A stretch of DNA of 64,000 bases from Nepenthes gracilis (lineage: Eukaryota > Streptophyta > Magnoliopsida > Caryophyllales > Nepenthaceae). This document shows, piece by piece, positions 20,740-32,282 of the stretch. Numbering within the stretch: position 1 is the stretch's first letter; every line of letters starts with the position of its first letter. Made by a program: the position numbers and the translations under genes. The notes beneath the pieces are model-generated. The model saw only the letters and a program-made list of their open reading frames with translations. It was not told the origin of the DNA and searched no databases. The stretch spans positions 10,976,308 through 11,040,307 of the forward strand of contig BSYO01000020.1 in NCBI GenBank assembly GCA_033239525.1, written 5' to 3'.

Positions 20740-22560
20740 GAAAACGTATAAAAAACTAGGGATGTGAAATTCCATCACATTTTGATGGAAATTCCACCTT
20801 TGGTTTTGCTTCCATTATTTATACAAAATGTTCTCGCTTTTATATCTATATACAATATGGACTACAGCAAATTTAACAGGCTTGGAGGTGCTACGTAGAA
20901 TTCCGCCCAAAGTGGGAAAGAAATCTCACCCGTACTTTATATTAGAGCAGAAAAAAAAAGTCAGTATTGAAACAAATGAATATTCTGCCTAAAAATATAG
21001 CTGTTTTATAGAGAATGACAATGCAGCAAACTTTGAGGGCAAAGAGAAAAGGTTTAAGCCTATCTCGAATTTGGTGTGTCTTGTCTAGTAGATTGGTCCG
21101 GACCCTTGGGAGATTGTGATATTGTTAGAACGGACCGTACAAGTTCTGGGTCTAGAATCTACATGGAAGAAGTAGGCAAACTGACCTTCTAGCCTATACT
21201 TGCCCTTAATGTGAGGAAACTTTCCTATGGCAAGTTGCTGTTAGAAAATCTTTCCTTAGTAAGATATATCTTCTCTTTAAAATTTAGGAATGAAAATTGG
21301 GTTTACTTAGCCTCACTAGAACCTCTCTTTGCCCATTCCTTCCGTTTGCCGGATTCTCCTTCTATAGAATCTTAGGAAGAAAGCAAAATTAGAATCCGCA
21401 CCTTAAGGAGGCAATATGGTCTGAGCTGGGGAGGTGACCAAAAACCTTAATTAGACCTCGAGAGGTGGTGAACACCTCCTTTTGGATTGCCGCTGTGACA
21501 CAACCCACCCATTTTCGGGACTTCTAACTTCTTTATAGAGTGCCCATGAGTTATTTTGGCGACATTTTCCACCTTTTACAAGGCAATACTTCTATCCTAA
21601 GTCAGCCCAACTATTGCGAGCCTTCTTCCGAATGTTAGCTCATCCTAGGGCTCAAGGCTATTCGGGGCCCTAGACTTGCCTAGATACTTTTTTTAAGGGA
21701 GATTTGTTCTTATTTTGCTTCGCCCTTTAAGTAAGTTACTCTGAGTTTCAGTTTGTAACTTTAGATTTTACCTTAGTCACTAGTTACTTAAGTTGCCGAT
21801 TATTTTAGTCTTTTCTTGATCTAGTGATGGTTCTAGGATCCTTGTCTTTGGGCCCTAGCTTCCAATCCGGTTTTCTACTATCCCTTTCGAGTCATGTCCA
21901 TTCATTTGGATCAGGATCGCACTTTATTTTCACCATATCTATTAAAGTATTAGTCACTTATTAATACGTTATATATATACGTCTTTTCTAAATTATTATT
22001 TCTTGATGAAATTTTTAAGAAGCTTGTGTTAGATGAAAAAAAATTATTAGAAAAATAAGTATAACTACAGTATGAAATAGTGTAAAGATTGAATTACTGA
22101 TACTTCAATTTATTCGTAACGAGGGGGACTACATCTTACTAATGAAGTGCATTAGCCGGGCCTCGTCACATGGATCTGATGGTGTAATTATAATTTTAAA
22201 CAATTAAAGTAATTTTTTAATAAAATAAAAAATAATAATTATTAAATTTGTATTCAATAGTATGAGAATAAGAAAAAGAAACTATGCCTCAAAAGTGAGG
22301 TGTAGCCCACCTAACTCAGGCTATATTCATTGAAGTTGGTCCATATATCTCATCACAAAGGACAGCATCCGACAACCAGTAACTTACTGATGCCCCTGAA
22401 GTCAGAAATCCACGTGCCCCTTCTCTCGTGAAGCTCTAAAGAAAATTCAAGAGAAATAGAAACAAAATACAATAGGAAATTATACTTAAAATATCTCAGG
22501 CAAAATTGTTTATTTAACTTGAAAGATTTAGCAAATTATAGAAACCCATAATTCTGAAAA
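20740..22560. other. Intergenic DNA without recognisable gene; 21030-21960 has unusual composition
   Basis: No credible long frame or motif was found. The part 21030-21960 is less AT-rich than its surroundings and lacks homopolymer tracts. Its look recalls plant organellar, especially mitochondrial, intergenic DNA, but no organellar gene was recognised. 21960-22560 is AT-rich filler. Confidence 0.3.
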
Positions 22561-22564
22561 GAAT

Positions 22565-23131
22565 TTGGCATCCTTTCTAAATCCTAAAAATACACAGTAG
22601 AAATTTGATGTATACAATAGATCTGGATTATTCTCTCAGATATTTTAGATCAAACTCTTGAACGTTTTAACCCTTGCGCAACATGCAATAAACCAAAATG
22701 AGAGCCTCAAAGGATTTTAGGATTGTTTTTTTAATGATCTTCTGATATTTAAATTAATAATTACACCTAATAAACAAATTATGAAAAAAAGTAGAGAAAT
22801 AGCGGGATAGGATAAGTAAATTTTATGGGGAAGAAATGTTCTAGAGGGCAAGTTCCACGTCTCTTTTTGTACAAGCTAAGTATTGTGGAATTAAACATTA
22901 GAGATTGAATTGATCAGCCGGTAATTTCATGCCCTAACGATGTCTTAATGGATTTGGATTATTGGCATTCTTTCTAAATCCTAAAAACATACAGTACAAA
23001 ATTGATGTATACATTAGATCTGGATAATTATCTTAGATATTTTGGATCAAACTCTTGAACATCTTAGTGATAATCAGCTAGTGATTACATGCCTTTATGA
23101 TATCTTAATTGTGATATTTTTGGATTATTGA
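22565..23131. repeat. Dispersed direct repeats
   Basis: A segment of about 105 bp (22565-22669 and 22962-23066) shares GGCAT.CTTTCTAAATCCTA and GATCAAACTCTTGAAC. A second, shorter unit (about 22921-22964 and 23082-23131; TCATGCC, TCTTAAT, TTGGATTATTG) is interleaved with it. This suggests two rounds of local duplication. Confidence 0.75.
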
Positions 23132-24074
23132 ATAAGATTCCCATCCTCCATTTGTGCGAAGGGATTTGAATTTATAATAGCATGAAAGCTAATATATGGC
23201 TAGTTTGCCGCACTAGGGTTAAGGCCCCGACTTAGAAGTCAGGCTAGTTGCTAATTGTTCAAGTCGGCCACTACTACACATTTTCTGGATCATGGATCAT
23301 GGTGGATTCTCTAAAAGCCGGATGTGCAAATCATGTATTCTTTGAACATCAAATGGTTAAGGCATAGAATATTAATTAAATATAGGGAATCAACTAGATA
23401 CTTGATAGAGCAACCCGATATCATTCAACTCGACTATCTAGTTTAAATCTTAATTGTCTCGCACTTTGATCGGTAGGACCAAATTATTAGGGTTGCAGCT
23501 GGACTTTGCATGTTTGATCTCTTTGTTGGTTAGCATTTCATTGGGCTATCATAGGGCCTACTCTTGTTGGCCCATGTTGATCAATTTTGGGCTCCTTATT
23601 ATATTCTTGGGTCTAATTAATGGGCTTGGAAAATTTTAAAATAGTGTTAGACCCAAAACAAACCCCTAATTTTGAAGTCCGAAATTAAGCTTCAAGGATG
23701 TTTAACCAAGTCTTCCATGTCAGCTTCTCTTTTCCATTGAATCAAGCATTCCTTTCTAATAACTGCTGAGCTGTTTGTATTATCGTGTCATGGTGGTTAT
23801 ATTATTCAATCATTGTGCTTTGACCGGTCTTCTCTATATTAGGTTCACACAACATCTATAAAAACTTATTATAACTAGCCAGATTAGTTTCCCAAAATGC
23901 ATCATTTTTTAACCTCGTCTACTGCCTATAAATGAGAGGCAAGCTTCCCTTTACTATTCACACTTTGCATTTGGTTTCAGTAATACTAAGATTCTCTTTT
24001 AATTCATTTTAGTAATATTTGTTATTTTAGGTATTTTAAATTTATTGAAATTACTTGAATATTATTAAATTTTA

Positions 24075-26620
24075 AATGATTTCGAAGTAACTAGGTGGCA
24101 CCTGAGGCGTAGAATGCCAAGAAGGGGTGCCTAAGGGCCGCCTGAGGCACTATTTACTGAGAGCTGACACTTAAGGTAGCACTCGAGCACCAATTTGGGT
24201 ATATAAGGGGAAGTGGCAGTGCTTGTTTGGCAAATTGCGTGGGAGAAGAAGAAGAAAGGAGAGGGAGAGAAGAAGGAATAGGAGGGAGGAAGAAGAGATT
24301 GGGTGGTTCAGAGTATCCTTTTATCGTATCTATTTAGTATCAGATTAAGATAAGTATTTACAAGCATTATCTTTAGTCTATTTGAATATTTGATATATTT
24401 TGCTTCTATTTTGGAAATTTAAAATTCATGCATATAAGTTTTACTTAGTTCATTCATTTTCCCTCCATGTATGCATGTATTTTATAAATCACTTGGGGAT
24501 TTTATTCTAAATTTTTGTATATTTAAGAGTTTTATCATTTTATAAAAAAATAAATGAATATTTAATATTGTATATTTTTATATCAATATATTTATATAAA
24601 AATAAGTATCAAACTTACATGGGTCGTGTATTAGTTCACATGTATCACTACTTGAGGATTGAGGTCCCTACCTCTATTATTTGTTATCTGACATCTGATC
24701 TATTATCTATTTCACTCCCGACAGGGAGTACTCTAATCCTGATCGGGATATCTGGAATTCCTTTTTCGTTTGAAAAAAGACTCCATTTGTAGTTGACCCA
24801 CTCTATATATTAAATGAGAATCATCGTAAGTGAATTAAATAAAAAACTAATATATTCAGACGTCCTAACATATGTATTAAATTTGAGAGTTACACCTAAA
24901 GTCAATAGTAGTAAAATATAGTAAGCAAGTTTCGTATATATGAGAAATAGTGTATAAGGCGCACCTAAAGCACACCCCACCCCTTGTGATATCAGATTTC
25001 AAAGCAGCCAAACACTGCCTGAGGCATACCCGAGGGGTGCTTGAGGCTCAAAATGCCAAGAAGTGGCGCTCGAGGGTCATCGGAGTGGCACCTAAGGCAC
25101 TATTTACCGAGTGTTGGCGCTCAAGAGGCACTTGGGCCACACTCAATCACCGATTTGGATATATTAGGAGGAGTGGCAACTCCTATTTGGCAGAAAGTGC
25201 GGGAGAAGAGGAAAAGAGGAGAAAGCGAGAGAGGAGAACGAAGAGGAGAGAGAAAGAAGATATTGGTTGGATCGGAGCATCATTTTATTAGATCTATTTG
25301 GTATGAAGTTAATGTAAGTATTTACAAGCCCTATCTTTGGTCTATTTAGTGTCTAATATATTTCTTTCTGTTTTGGAGGTTTAAAGTTCATACATACAAG
25401 TTTTACTTAGCCTATTCATTTTTCCTCAATGCATGCATGTATTTTATTAATCGTTTTAAAATTTTATTTTGAATTTCTGTATATTTGAGGTTTTTGTCAT
25501 TTTATGAAAAATAAACAAATATTTAATACTGTATATTTTTATATTAATATATTTACATGAAAACGAGTATAAAACCTACATAGACCGTACATTAGTTCAT
25601 ATATATCCCTGCCTAGGGATTGAGGTCACTACCTCTATTATCTATTATTTGACATCTGATTTGTTATCTTTTCCTCTCCCAAGGGGGAGAACTCTTATCC
25701 CGATGGGGACATTTGAAATCTCTTTTCTGTCGGTAGGAAAATGCTCCATTTGTAGTTGACCCATCCCATCTATACTTAATGAGAACCACTGTAAGTGAAT
25801 TGAATGAAAAATTAATATATTTTGACATTTTAGTATATGCACTAAACTTGAGGGCTGCATCTAAAGCTATAATATAATGAGCAAGTTTTGTATCTATGGG
25901 AGACAGTATATATAGATGGCCTAATTTACGGGTCTAAATAATAGATTATCTAACTTAAAATTATTGAGAGTATGTATAATCCTCCATCAAGTTGGCCTCT
26001 TAGTCTTTGATTCTCAAATTTCGTGTATACTTTATATTTCTATATGAATTTATATTTGTATTCTGATTTAGATTCTTAGTTGAGATTCGCAGATTTGCCC
26101 ACAAATGGAATTTGGTTAGTCTCATATATCTGATATATGATTTTGTTTTGAAACTTATTTCATTCTATTTATATAATTCTGATCCGAATTCTATTTCGGT
26201 CAATATGTATTTATATAATTCTGATATTATTCTAATCATCTTATTTTGTTCATCTAATTTTACTCCGGATCATTTTTGTTCAGTATACATCTTGAGGGGG
26301 CTATGCTTTGATCTAATATATGATTTAAGTATGAAACTACCATCACTTTCTGATATTGAATTATGATTTAGACTTGTGATTTAACTTCTAATATCAAATT
26401 TTTAAGATTGTATCTGTTATCCATTTTGAATATGTTTATTAGCCCTTCCTCTGATTTATCAAAAATATTTATTTATATTATATTATATGATACTTACTGA
26501 ACCTTTAGACTCACTTTTTTAATTTTCTATCCCTTCAGGTTAGTGGTTTTGGATACATTGTAAGAGCTTAGATATGGTCTGATCGCCGTTTAATTATTTT
26601 AGTGAGTTTTAGCTCCATTT
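24075..26620 (+). repeat. Probable LTR of a Tekay/Del-type chromovirus with an internal tandem duplication
   Basis: Two copies of a 0.9-kb unit (24075-24957 and 24997-25915) lie head to tail with a period of about 950 bp. Each has GGCACTATTTAC.GAG, a TATA-like GGGTATATAAGG or GGATATATTAGG, a GA-rich purine tract, CATGCATGTATTTTAT and ATTTGTAGTTGACCCA. The stretch after 25915 ends with CTTACTGAACCTTTAGACTC and CCTTCAGGTTAG near 26490-26545, a pattern seen near the 3' end of Tekay LTRs. The pol remnant of that lineage follows at 27.2 kb. LTR limits are not resolved. Confidence 0.55.
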
Positions 26621-27169
26621 TGGTTTGGATATGTATTTAATATATTTTGGATATTTGGATTGACCGAATATAGATCCATGGTCATATATATGAGAGCAGT
26701 TGGATGATTTAGCCATTGGGATATGTTGTATTTGTTATAATTTGTCACCTACCTTGTGATATTTATAGAACGGGTCATATATTATATTATCTGGATAGAA
26801 GTCTGATGAGATCCTATATAGAACGGGGTTTAGGTTTGAATTAGGAAGACAATTATCTGGTTATGATGGATTGCATGAGCAATATAATGGACCATATGAT
26901 CCAGTGGAAAGATAAGGATGTAGCTGCTATGAGTAGGATCATTAATAGGTAGAATGCCTTTTAATTGATTCTAGAATGAGCATGTCTCAGAATGTTTTGG
27001 AGAATTTGATCTGATAAAAGTCAATATTGTGTCCTCAGTGTTCAATTTAGGTTTGTGTATATGGATTGTTGACAAATATGATTTATTTGATATGCCAAAC
27101 TTGATATTATATAGTGGATAGATTAGTTAGTGTGTTATTGCACTAATGCAGATTATTTTGACAAATCTA

Positions 27170-28515
27170 TTCTATTATGCATCTCAAGTTATGAGTCCTT
27201 TAAATTTTAAGAAAAAGTTGGAAGGAAGATGACAGAATTGATCTCGATTTTGCATGCAAGATATTTAATGAATATGGGTGCCGAATTTATTTGGTATAGG
27301 TGACTATATCTAGGAGTCATTTTGTGGCTATTAAAGATATTCTAGTTGTATGTGAATTTGAAGATATTTTTTCAAAGGATTAGTTAGGATATTGAGTTTG
27401 CTATTGAGGTTATGCCAAGATCGGCACTGATTGTGAGGATTCCGTATAAAATGGCCCTAATTGAATTAAAAGAATTGAATGAGCAATTGTAGGAATTGTT
27501 GGAGAAAGGTATTATTAGGACGAGTATTTTGCCTTGGGTGCTTCAGTGCTTTTGGCAAAGAAAGATGGATTAGTAAGGTTATGTGTAGATTATTGGAAAT
27601 TGACAGATGATTTGTTTGATCAGTTATAAGGAGTTTGGATATTTTCTAATATTGATTTGCATTTGGGATACCACCAATTGAGGATCAAGCAAAAAGATGT
27701 GCCTAAAATGGCTTTCAGAACAAGGTACGATCGTTATAAATTTTTAGTGATACCTTTTTGGGTTGTCAAATGTGCCAGCATCTTTTATAGATTTGATTAA
27801 TCGAGTTTTCTAACTATACTTGGATCAATTGTGGAAGTCTTTATTAATAATATTTTAATTTATTTGAAAAATTTTGAGAAGTATGAGATCCATTTAAGAA
27901 TTGCGTTACAGATCTTAAGGCAAGGTAGTTATTTGAAGAAATACAAGAATAGTTGGAGGAAGTATCATTTTGGGACTTATTGTCTCTAAATGTGATATAT
28001 CTGTGGATCCGAAGAAGACTGAAACAGCGACAAGTTGGGAGAGACCGATGAATATTGCAAAAGTGCACAGTTTCTTATGTCTAATTGAATATGATAAGCG
28101 ATTTGTTGAGAATTTTGGAGGATTGCAGTGTATTTGACTCAATTGATACAGAAACAGGTAATTTTTATTTGGGATAAAGATTATGAGAAAAGTTTTCAGA
28201 AGTTAAAGAATAAATTGATGATGACATCAATTTATTGATCCCTAATGGATTAGGTGAATTTGTTGTATATTATTATACTTTCAAGAAAGATTTGGGTTGA
28301 GTATTAATGTAGTGTGGCCGGATGTTTGCCTATGGGTTAAGGCAATTGAAGGTACATGAATAGAATTACTCCATCCATGGTTTGGAATTAACAGCTGAGA
28401 TCTTTATATTAAAAATTTAGATATATTATTTGTCTGGAAAAATATTTGTGGTTTATTCTGATCATAAAACTTGAGGTGTTTGTTTTGGCAAAAGTGAGCA
28501 CATTTAATAAAAGTG
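27170..28515 (+). pseudogene. Tekay/Del-type chromovirus pol remnant (protease end, RT, RNase H start)
   Basis: Frame-broken but clear gypsy RT in plus orientation: VCEFEDIFS-like motif near 27345-27375, then EFAIEVMP and ELKELNEQL. LPWV...LLAKKDGL lies near 27530-27570, followed by the YHQLRIKQKDVPKMAFRTRY stretch near 27670-27740. The catalytic box (normally Y.DD.) is mutated at about 27840. GLIVSKCDISVDPKKTE lies near 27960-28020, YSDHK (RNase H boundary) near 28455-28470. Many stops. The match ends abruptly near 28515, where a GC-rich LTR-like sequence begins. Confidence 0.82.
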
Positions 28516-28990
28516 AGCGCTCGCTGTGCGCCCCGTTTGCGCTCGAGTGCCCGCACCCGAAATCTCCTAAACCTAACCCACACTCACCACGCGCTCGAAC
28601 GGCGCGAGTCTTTATATCAACGGCTCATTATTTTTGAAATCATTTTTTGCTCTATATATATATATGTCTTATACTTTTGAAACCCTAACTTCTTCAGCAG
28701 AATTTTGAGGAGCTTTTTTCTCTTGCAAAGCCATTTCTTTATGCTCCATTGTTAAGAAAACTTGATACCAAGACTCGTATTCCATTGACAAAGTTTTCTC
28801 TTCTCATCGTGATCTCCTATTTACATCTCTACTTATTGTGTAATCTTCGTGACTACGTCGATGGCGTGAAGACGGGGTTCTAGTGGCATTTGCTCCTTCA
28901 AGCGGTTCAAATATATACATATATAAGAACTTGAGTCGATTTATTTATGCATTTGATCTGACAAATTAGCTAAGTCTCACTGAGCTTGGG
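28516..28990 (+). repeat. LTR fragment related to the insert at 38.9-39.9 kb
   Basis: A GC-rich block (CGCTCGAGTGCC, CGCGCTCGAACGG) is followed by GCTCTATATATATATATG as a TATA-like box. Then come TTTTGAGGAGC..., ...CTTTATGCTCCAT and GGTTC.A.TGGCATTTGC..CTTCAAG.GGTTC. The segment at about 39050-39510 shows the same landmarks in the same order. Confidence 0.5.
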
Positions 28991-29245
28991 TTATTTCGGC
29001 TCAATCCTCTTTCACTTTGGGCTGAAACAAAAAGCTACCCCAGAGTACTTCACCCATTTCGAACACCTCGTTACATTTTTAGGATATACAATGGTTTGTT
29101 TATAAAATCGAAACAAAAATATTTCCCTTCCATAATCCCCTTCTTTCAAGACACTGTTGATTGGTCAAAAAGGGCAGCAACATATCTCAACACCACCACC
29201 ACACATATATGGTTGATTTGCTTTTCATTCTCTAACAATGCCAAG

Positions 29246-29698
29246 TTAACTTCTTCTATTTTTGATATCAATCCATGACGCCCTTGTGATTTCAACACTT
29301 AAATGTGGAGTTTTGAGAGCAAAAGCCTCAAACTTAGGCGTAAACACGATGTCCTCCATGTTCTTAACAATGTAGTTCAGTGCAGTGTCTTTTAAGGTCT
29401 GGTTGGAGCACACATCAGCTATGTCTAAGACATCAAGAGCGTTGGATGTGCTGAGAGATCCCAGCATTTGATGCTCGCAAAACTTCTGCAAGAATGGGAT
29501 CTCATACTTATCAGCTGCTATCGACAGCGAGTATACATGCCTTTCTACCTTCTCCATGGGCAAGCTCCCACTGTAGAGGAACTCTAGTAAAGATCCCAGC
29601 TCTTCATGCCCTAATTCTGGCAGAGTTATGGTGTCTTTTGGTGCTGCCTTGCATCCATCTGAGTCTAGCATGTTTCTGAAGATTTCAGATTTTGATGC
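29246..29698 (-). CDS. BTB/POZ domain protein, exon 3
   Basis: This is the last exon of a three-exon gene (joined with 31538-31714 and 31893-32060) encoding 265 residues. After acceptor ATGCAG|GCATC it continues the BTB fold: ASKSEIFRNMLDSDGC, ITLPELGHEELGSLLEFLYS and ADKYEIPFLQKFCEH. A C-terminal helical part follows (SNALDVLDIADVC, ALNYIVKNMEDIVF), ending KNRRS and TAA at 29246-29248. The protein resembles the Arabidopsis At3g56230/At1g01640 group. Plant BTB proteins of this type are thought to act as adaptors for CUL3 ubiquitin ligases; that role is inferred from the fold. No break in the frame is seen. Confidence 0.93.
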   Translation of the reverse strand, partial: ASKSEIFRNMLDSDGCKAAPKDTITLPELGHEELGSLLEFLYSGSLPMEKVERHVYSLSIAADKYEIPFLQKFCEHQMLGSLSTSNALDVLDIADVCSNQTLKDTALNYIVKNMEDIVFTPKFEAFALKTPHLSVEITRASWIDIKNRRS

Positions 29699-30237
29699 CT
29701 GCATACATTGTTAACAATGATTATTAAGGATTCAAGAGATTAATAACAGTAAATGAATAACATTTGAATAATAAAATATCAAATTTATGTAAAAAAATTT
29801 TTAAAAAAAATCAAAAAGAAATGCTTTTCACTACCTTTAAAAATAGGGTTATAAGATACAGTTATACAAATAAATGTTTCAAAACCCACCCCCAAACACT
29901 ATAGAGCGTCTCTAGATTTATAACAGGAATTATGGGCCCAACCTTCTAACAAGTTCATACTTATTGCCCAATCCCTTTGGTGCCATCACCAATCTCAATT
30001 TAAAATTTATATCAAGTTATATAGTGAACTTTTCAGATCAAATCTTTAAATAAACTAATCACATAAAACAAGTTTAAGTCATACTTCTCACTACTTAACT
30101 CTTGTCAATCAGGAATTTAAGCAGGTAGATGAATGTATGAAAATGATTGTTTTTATCATATATGTGTCTTCATTTTTCAAAATAAGTAAAATGGGAGCAA
30201 GATTAAGATTTAGCTTGAAGTTATTTCCAAACAAGAA

Positions 30238-30239
<2 letters not shown>

Positions 30240-30272
<33 letters not shown>
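30240..30272. repeat. (AT)n microsatellite
   Basis: About 16 AT units in intron 2 of the BTB gene. Confidence 0.95.
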
Positions 30273-30275
<3 letters not shown>

Positions 30276-30529
30276 AGAAACACTCCTAATTTTTCATCTT
30301 TTGTTGAATTATATTTCAATTTTAATGTTTATAAATTCGATATGTTTGTCAAGTTTCTAGCACCAAATCAGTTCTATACCAAAATTTTAGTCATCTGATA
30401 AACGTGATGCTAGTTTTTGGATTAACTTCTTATGAATCTCATATCTACTAAAAGTATTATTTTTTTACTTTCAGAGTTGTTGGAGTGTTTCACACAGAGT
30501 TTGTGCAAAGTTTACTCAAGCAAAACTAT

Positions 30530-30720
30530 TTGCGAGAGGTTTCGCGAGAGAGTCATAAGCTAGCATCTTAAGCTCTAAGATAAGGAGGATTTCAAGTACC
30601 CGTATGCGAGAAGACTATAAACTAGCTATTTAAGTGTCAAAACAAAGATGATTTTTAGTAATACACTGCAAGATAGCAGCATGCTAGCCACTTAAGTAGC
30701 CACACAGGATATAAAATATC
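30530..30720. repeat. Imperfect threefold repeat
   Basis: Three units share GCGAGA (or GCAAGA), then A.AA.CTAGC..(T/C)TTAAG, with GATTT..AGTA following in the first two. Period is roughly 70-80 bp. Confidence 0.6.
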
Positions 30721-31504
30721 ATCTTTTGATTTTATGGCAGATAAGAAGAGAGATTAATGACATGAATGGGCACCATAAGAAGAGAGAATTAGAGATCAAA
30801 GAGACAACAATAAAAGAGTCGGCATTTGATTGAGGTCTTATTCAGGTTCCATTCTTCGCTAATATCGGATATATTACTATGGTATTCTTTTTTAATATAT
30901 ATGATCATTTAATTGCTCTTTTTTCAGTATATATTTTCTATTAAGTTATTAGGTATATTAGAATTATTTTTAACTAATCATTCGATTATATTTGTAACCA
31001 GATGTTATTATAATAGATTTTTTAAAAATTTATTTTATAATTTTTTTCTTTAGTTAAGTAGAGTTTTTTGCATTAAATATTATCATGCATCTTTATATGT
31101 GTTCAATTGCATAATTTTATTTCTTATACTTTCACGGTTTTTGGCACCCGATGATTGACAATGATTTGGGATTCTTTTTCGCTACACCAGTTGTGTACAT
31201 ATTATTTATATCCGGTGAATCCCGATGCAGATGTGGTGCTAAAAATCATTAAAATGGTAGAAGTTGAAAATGATTGTCAATTTAGAGTTATTGTGCAGCA
31301 ATTTCAACAAAATTTCCACATGGAGAATTGAATTGGTACAGAAATAAAAGTTCAGAAAAAAAAAAGGGAAATATTTATGATGTTTCAGTCTTCCCAAACA
31401 GTTATGCTAAGGACAGTTGCTATATGTCCTAAAGGACACTGCTTCAGGAATCGTATAAACATTGCCTTTCATTTTGATTTCTCCAAACGATCTTCCAAGA
31501 ACCA

Positions 31505-31528
31505 GAGAGAGAGAGAGAGAGAGAGAGG
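31505..31528. repeat. (GA)n microsatellite beside a splice donor
   Basis: About 12 GA units ending 9 bp from the BTB exon 2 donor on the intron side; on the transcribed strand this is a (TC)n tract. Confidence 0.93.
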
Positions 31529-31537
31529 AAAAGTGAC

Positions 31538-31714
31538 CAGCACTAATCTGTGAGCAGGTATAGGGGGTCCATCGTTGCCAGGCTTCACTTGTATATCAGT
31601 GTGAATCTGATCTCTGAATGCAGCTTCAAGCCTACCCAGGAAGCTTATTTTATCATTTAGTTCTTCTTCCATCTCTTTCATTTCCTTTACCCATTTCACA
31701 ACATTCGCTAATCC
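31538..31714 (-). CDS. BTB/POZ domain protein, exon 2
   Basis: The exon has 59 codons in phase 0 on both sides. It starts after CTGCAGCAG with GLANVVKWVKEMKEMEEELN (a short charged helix), then ISFLGRLEAAFRDQIHTDIQ. The BTB start is seen as VKPGNDGPPIPAHRLVL. Joined to exon 3 it gives the standard HR..L...S.IF core of a BTB fold. Donor GTCACT is weak. The length and sequence fit family members without gaps. Confidence 0.92.
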
Positions 31715-31892
31715 CTGCTGCAGATAACTTACAATTACCATAATTATGAATTATAGAACTCTTCTCCAAGCTGCTCTAATTAATAACTTCCCAATCTCTG
31801 TGTATAATCAGAATGATATAAACCCCAAAAACCTTCTTCTTGTGTAATTGTGTAATTAAAACATACATATGAAAAGAGAAGGAAGAGCTTGC
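31715..31892 (-). other. BTB gene intron 1 with GC-AG ends
   Basis: 178 bp. Exon 1 ends TCC AAG and the intron begins GCAAGC. No GT donor fits the phase and the family sequence SSK|GLAN. The acceptor is CTGCAGCAG. GC-AG introns are a known minor class with AAG|GCAAG donors. Confidence 0.7.
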
Positions 31893-32060
31893 CTTGGAGG
31901 AAGAAGGAGCATTGCTTGATTTTTCTGGAGAAAATTTATCTGCATCAAACTTGTTAATAAGGGCGATCACGCTTCTAGCTCCTTCAAAGCAGGCTGCGCA
32001 TATGGTGTTTCTAGGCGGCCTCAGTATGAAAGGCATGTTGCTACAGATCGAGCAATCCAT
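31893..32060 (-). CDS. BTB/POZ domain protein, exon 1
   Basis: From ATG at 32060, 56 codons begin MDCSICSNMPFILRPPRNTI, followed by CAACFEGARSVIAL. The two Cys pairs (residues 3/6 and 21/24) form a C-x2-C...C-x2-C pattern typical of this plant BTB subgroup and could bind zinc, though that is inference. A Ser-rich linker (SSNAPSSSK) ends the exon. The start is the first in-frame ATG and agrees with relatives that begin MDCS. The 5' leader is short and pyrimidine-rich. Confidence 0.92.
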
Positions 32061-32142
32061 CAACTACTACTTGTTGGCGATGATAGATCAAATGGAAAAG
32101 AATGAAGAAAAAGAAGAAGGAGCGATAGGCATGCAGGCATTC

Positions 32143-32157
32143 TATTTATTTTTAAAA
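32143..32157 (-). promoter_or_regulatory. Candidate TATA region of the BTB gene
   Basis: TTTAAAAATAAATAG on the minus strand, 83 to 97 bp upstream of the ATG, followed by a CT-rich leader. Only about 125 bp separate it from the LTR that starts at 32283. Confidence 0.4.
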
Positions 32158-32282
32158 GAGCCGGCCTTCTAGCCACCTAATGGAGGTTAGCAACTAATAC
32201 ACTAAATAGTTGTTTTAAAAGAATTGCTTTTCATGTCTTTTTTATACTTTATTTACCCCTGAAAAGGCAATTAATATAATAA

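Larger units (their letters stand above)
29699..31537 (-). other. BTB gene intron 2 (1,839 bp) with repeats
   Basis: Donor CTG|GTCACT lies at 31537 and acceptor GCAG at 29699-29702. It contains an (AT)n run, an imperfect threefold repeat at about 30530-30720, and a (GA)n run next to the donor. From about 30272 (TGTTAGAAAC) to 31199 (TTGTGTACA) there may be an inserted LTR-like element, but no matching target duplication was found. Confidence 0.6.

Noticed and set aside
29494..29679. Plus-strand ORF opposite the BTB exon
   Set aside because: Shadow of the BTB coding frame.
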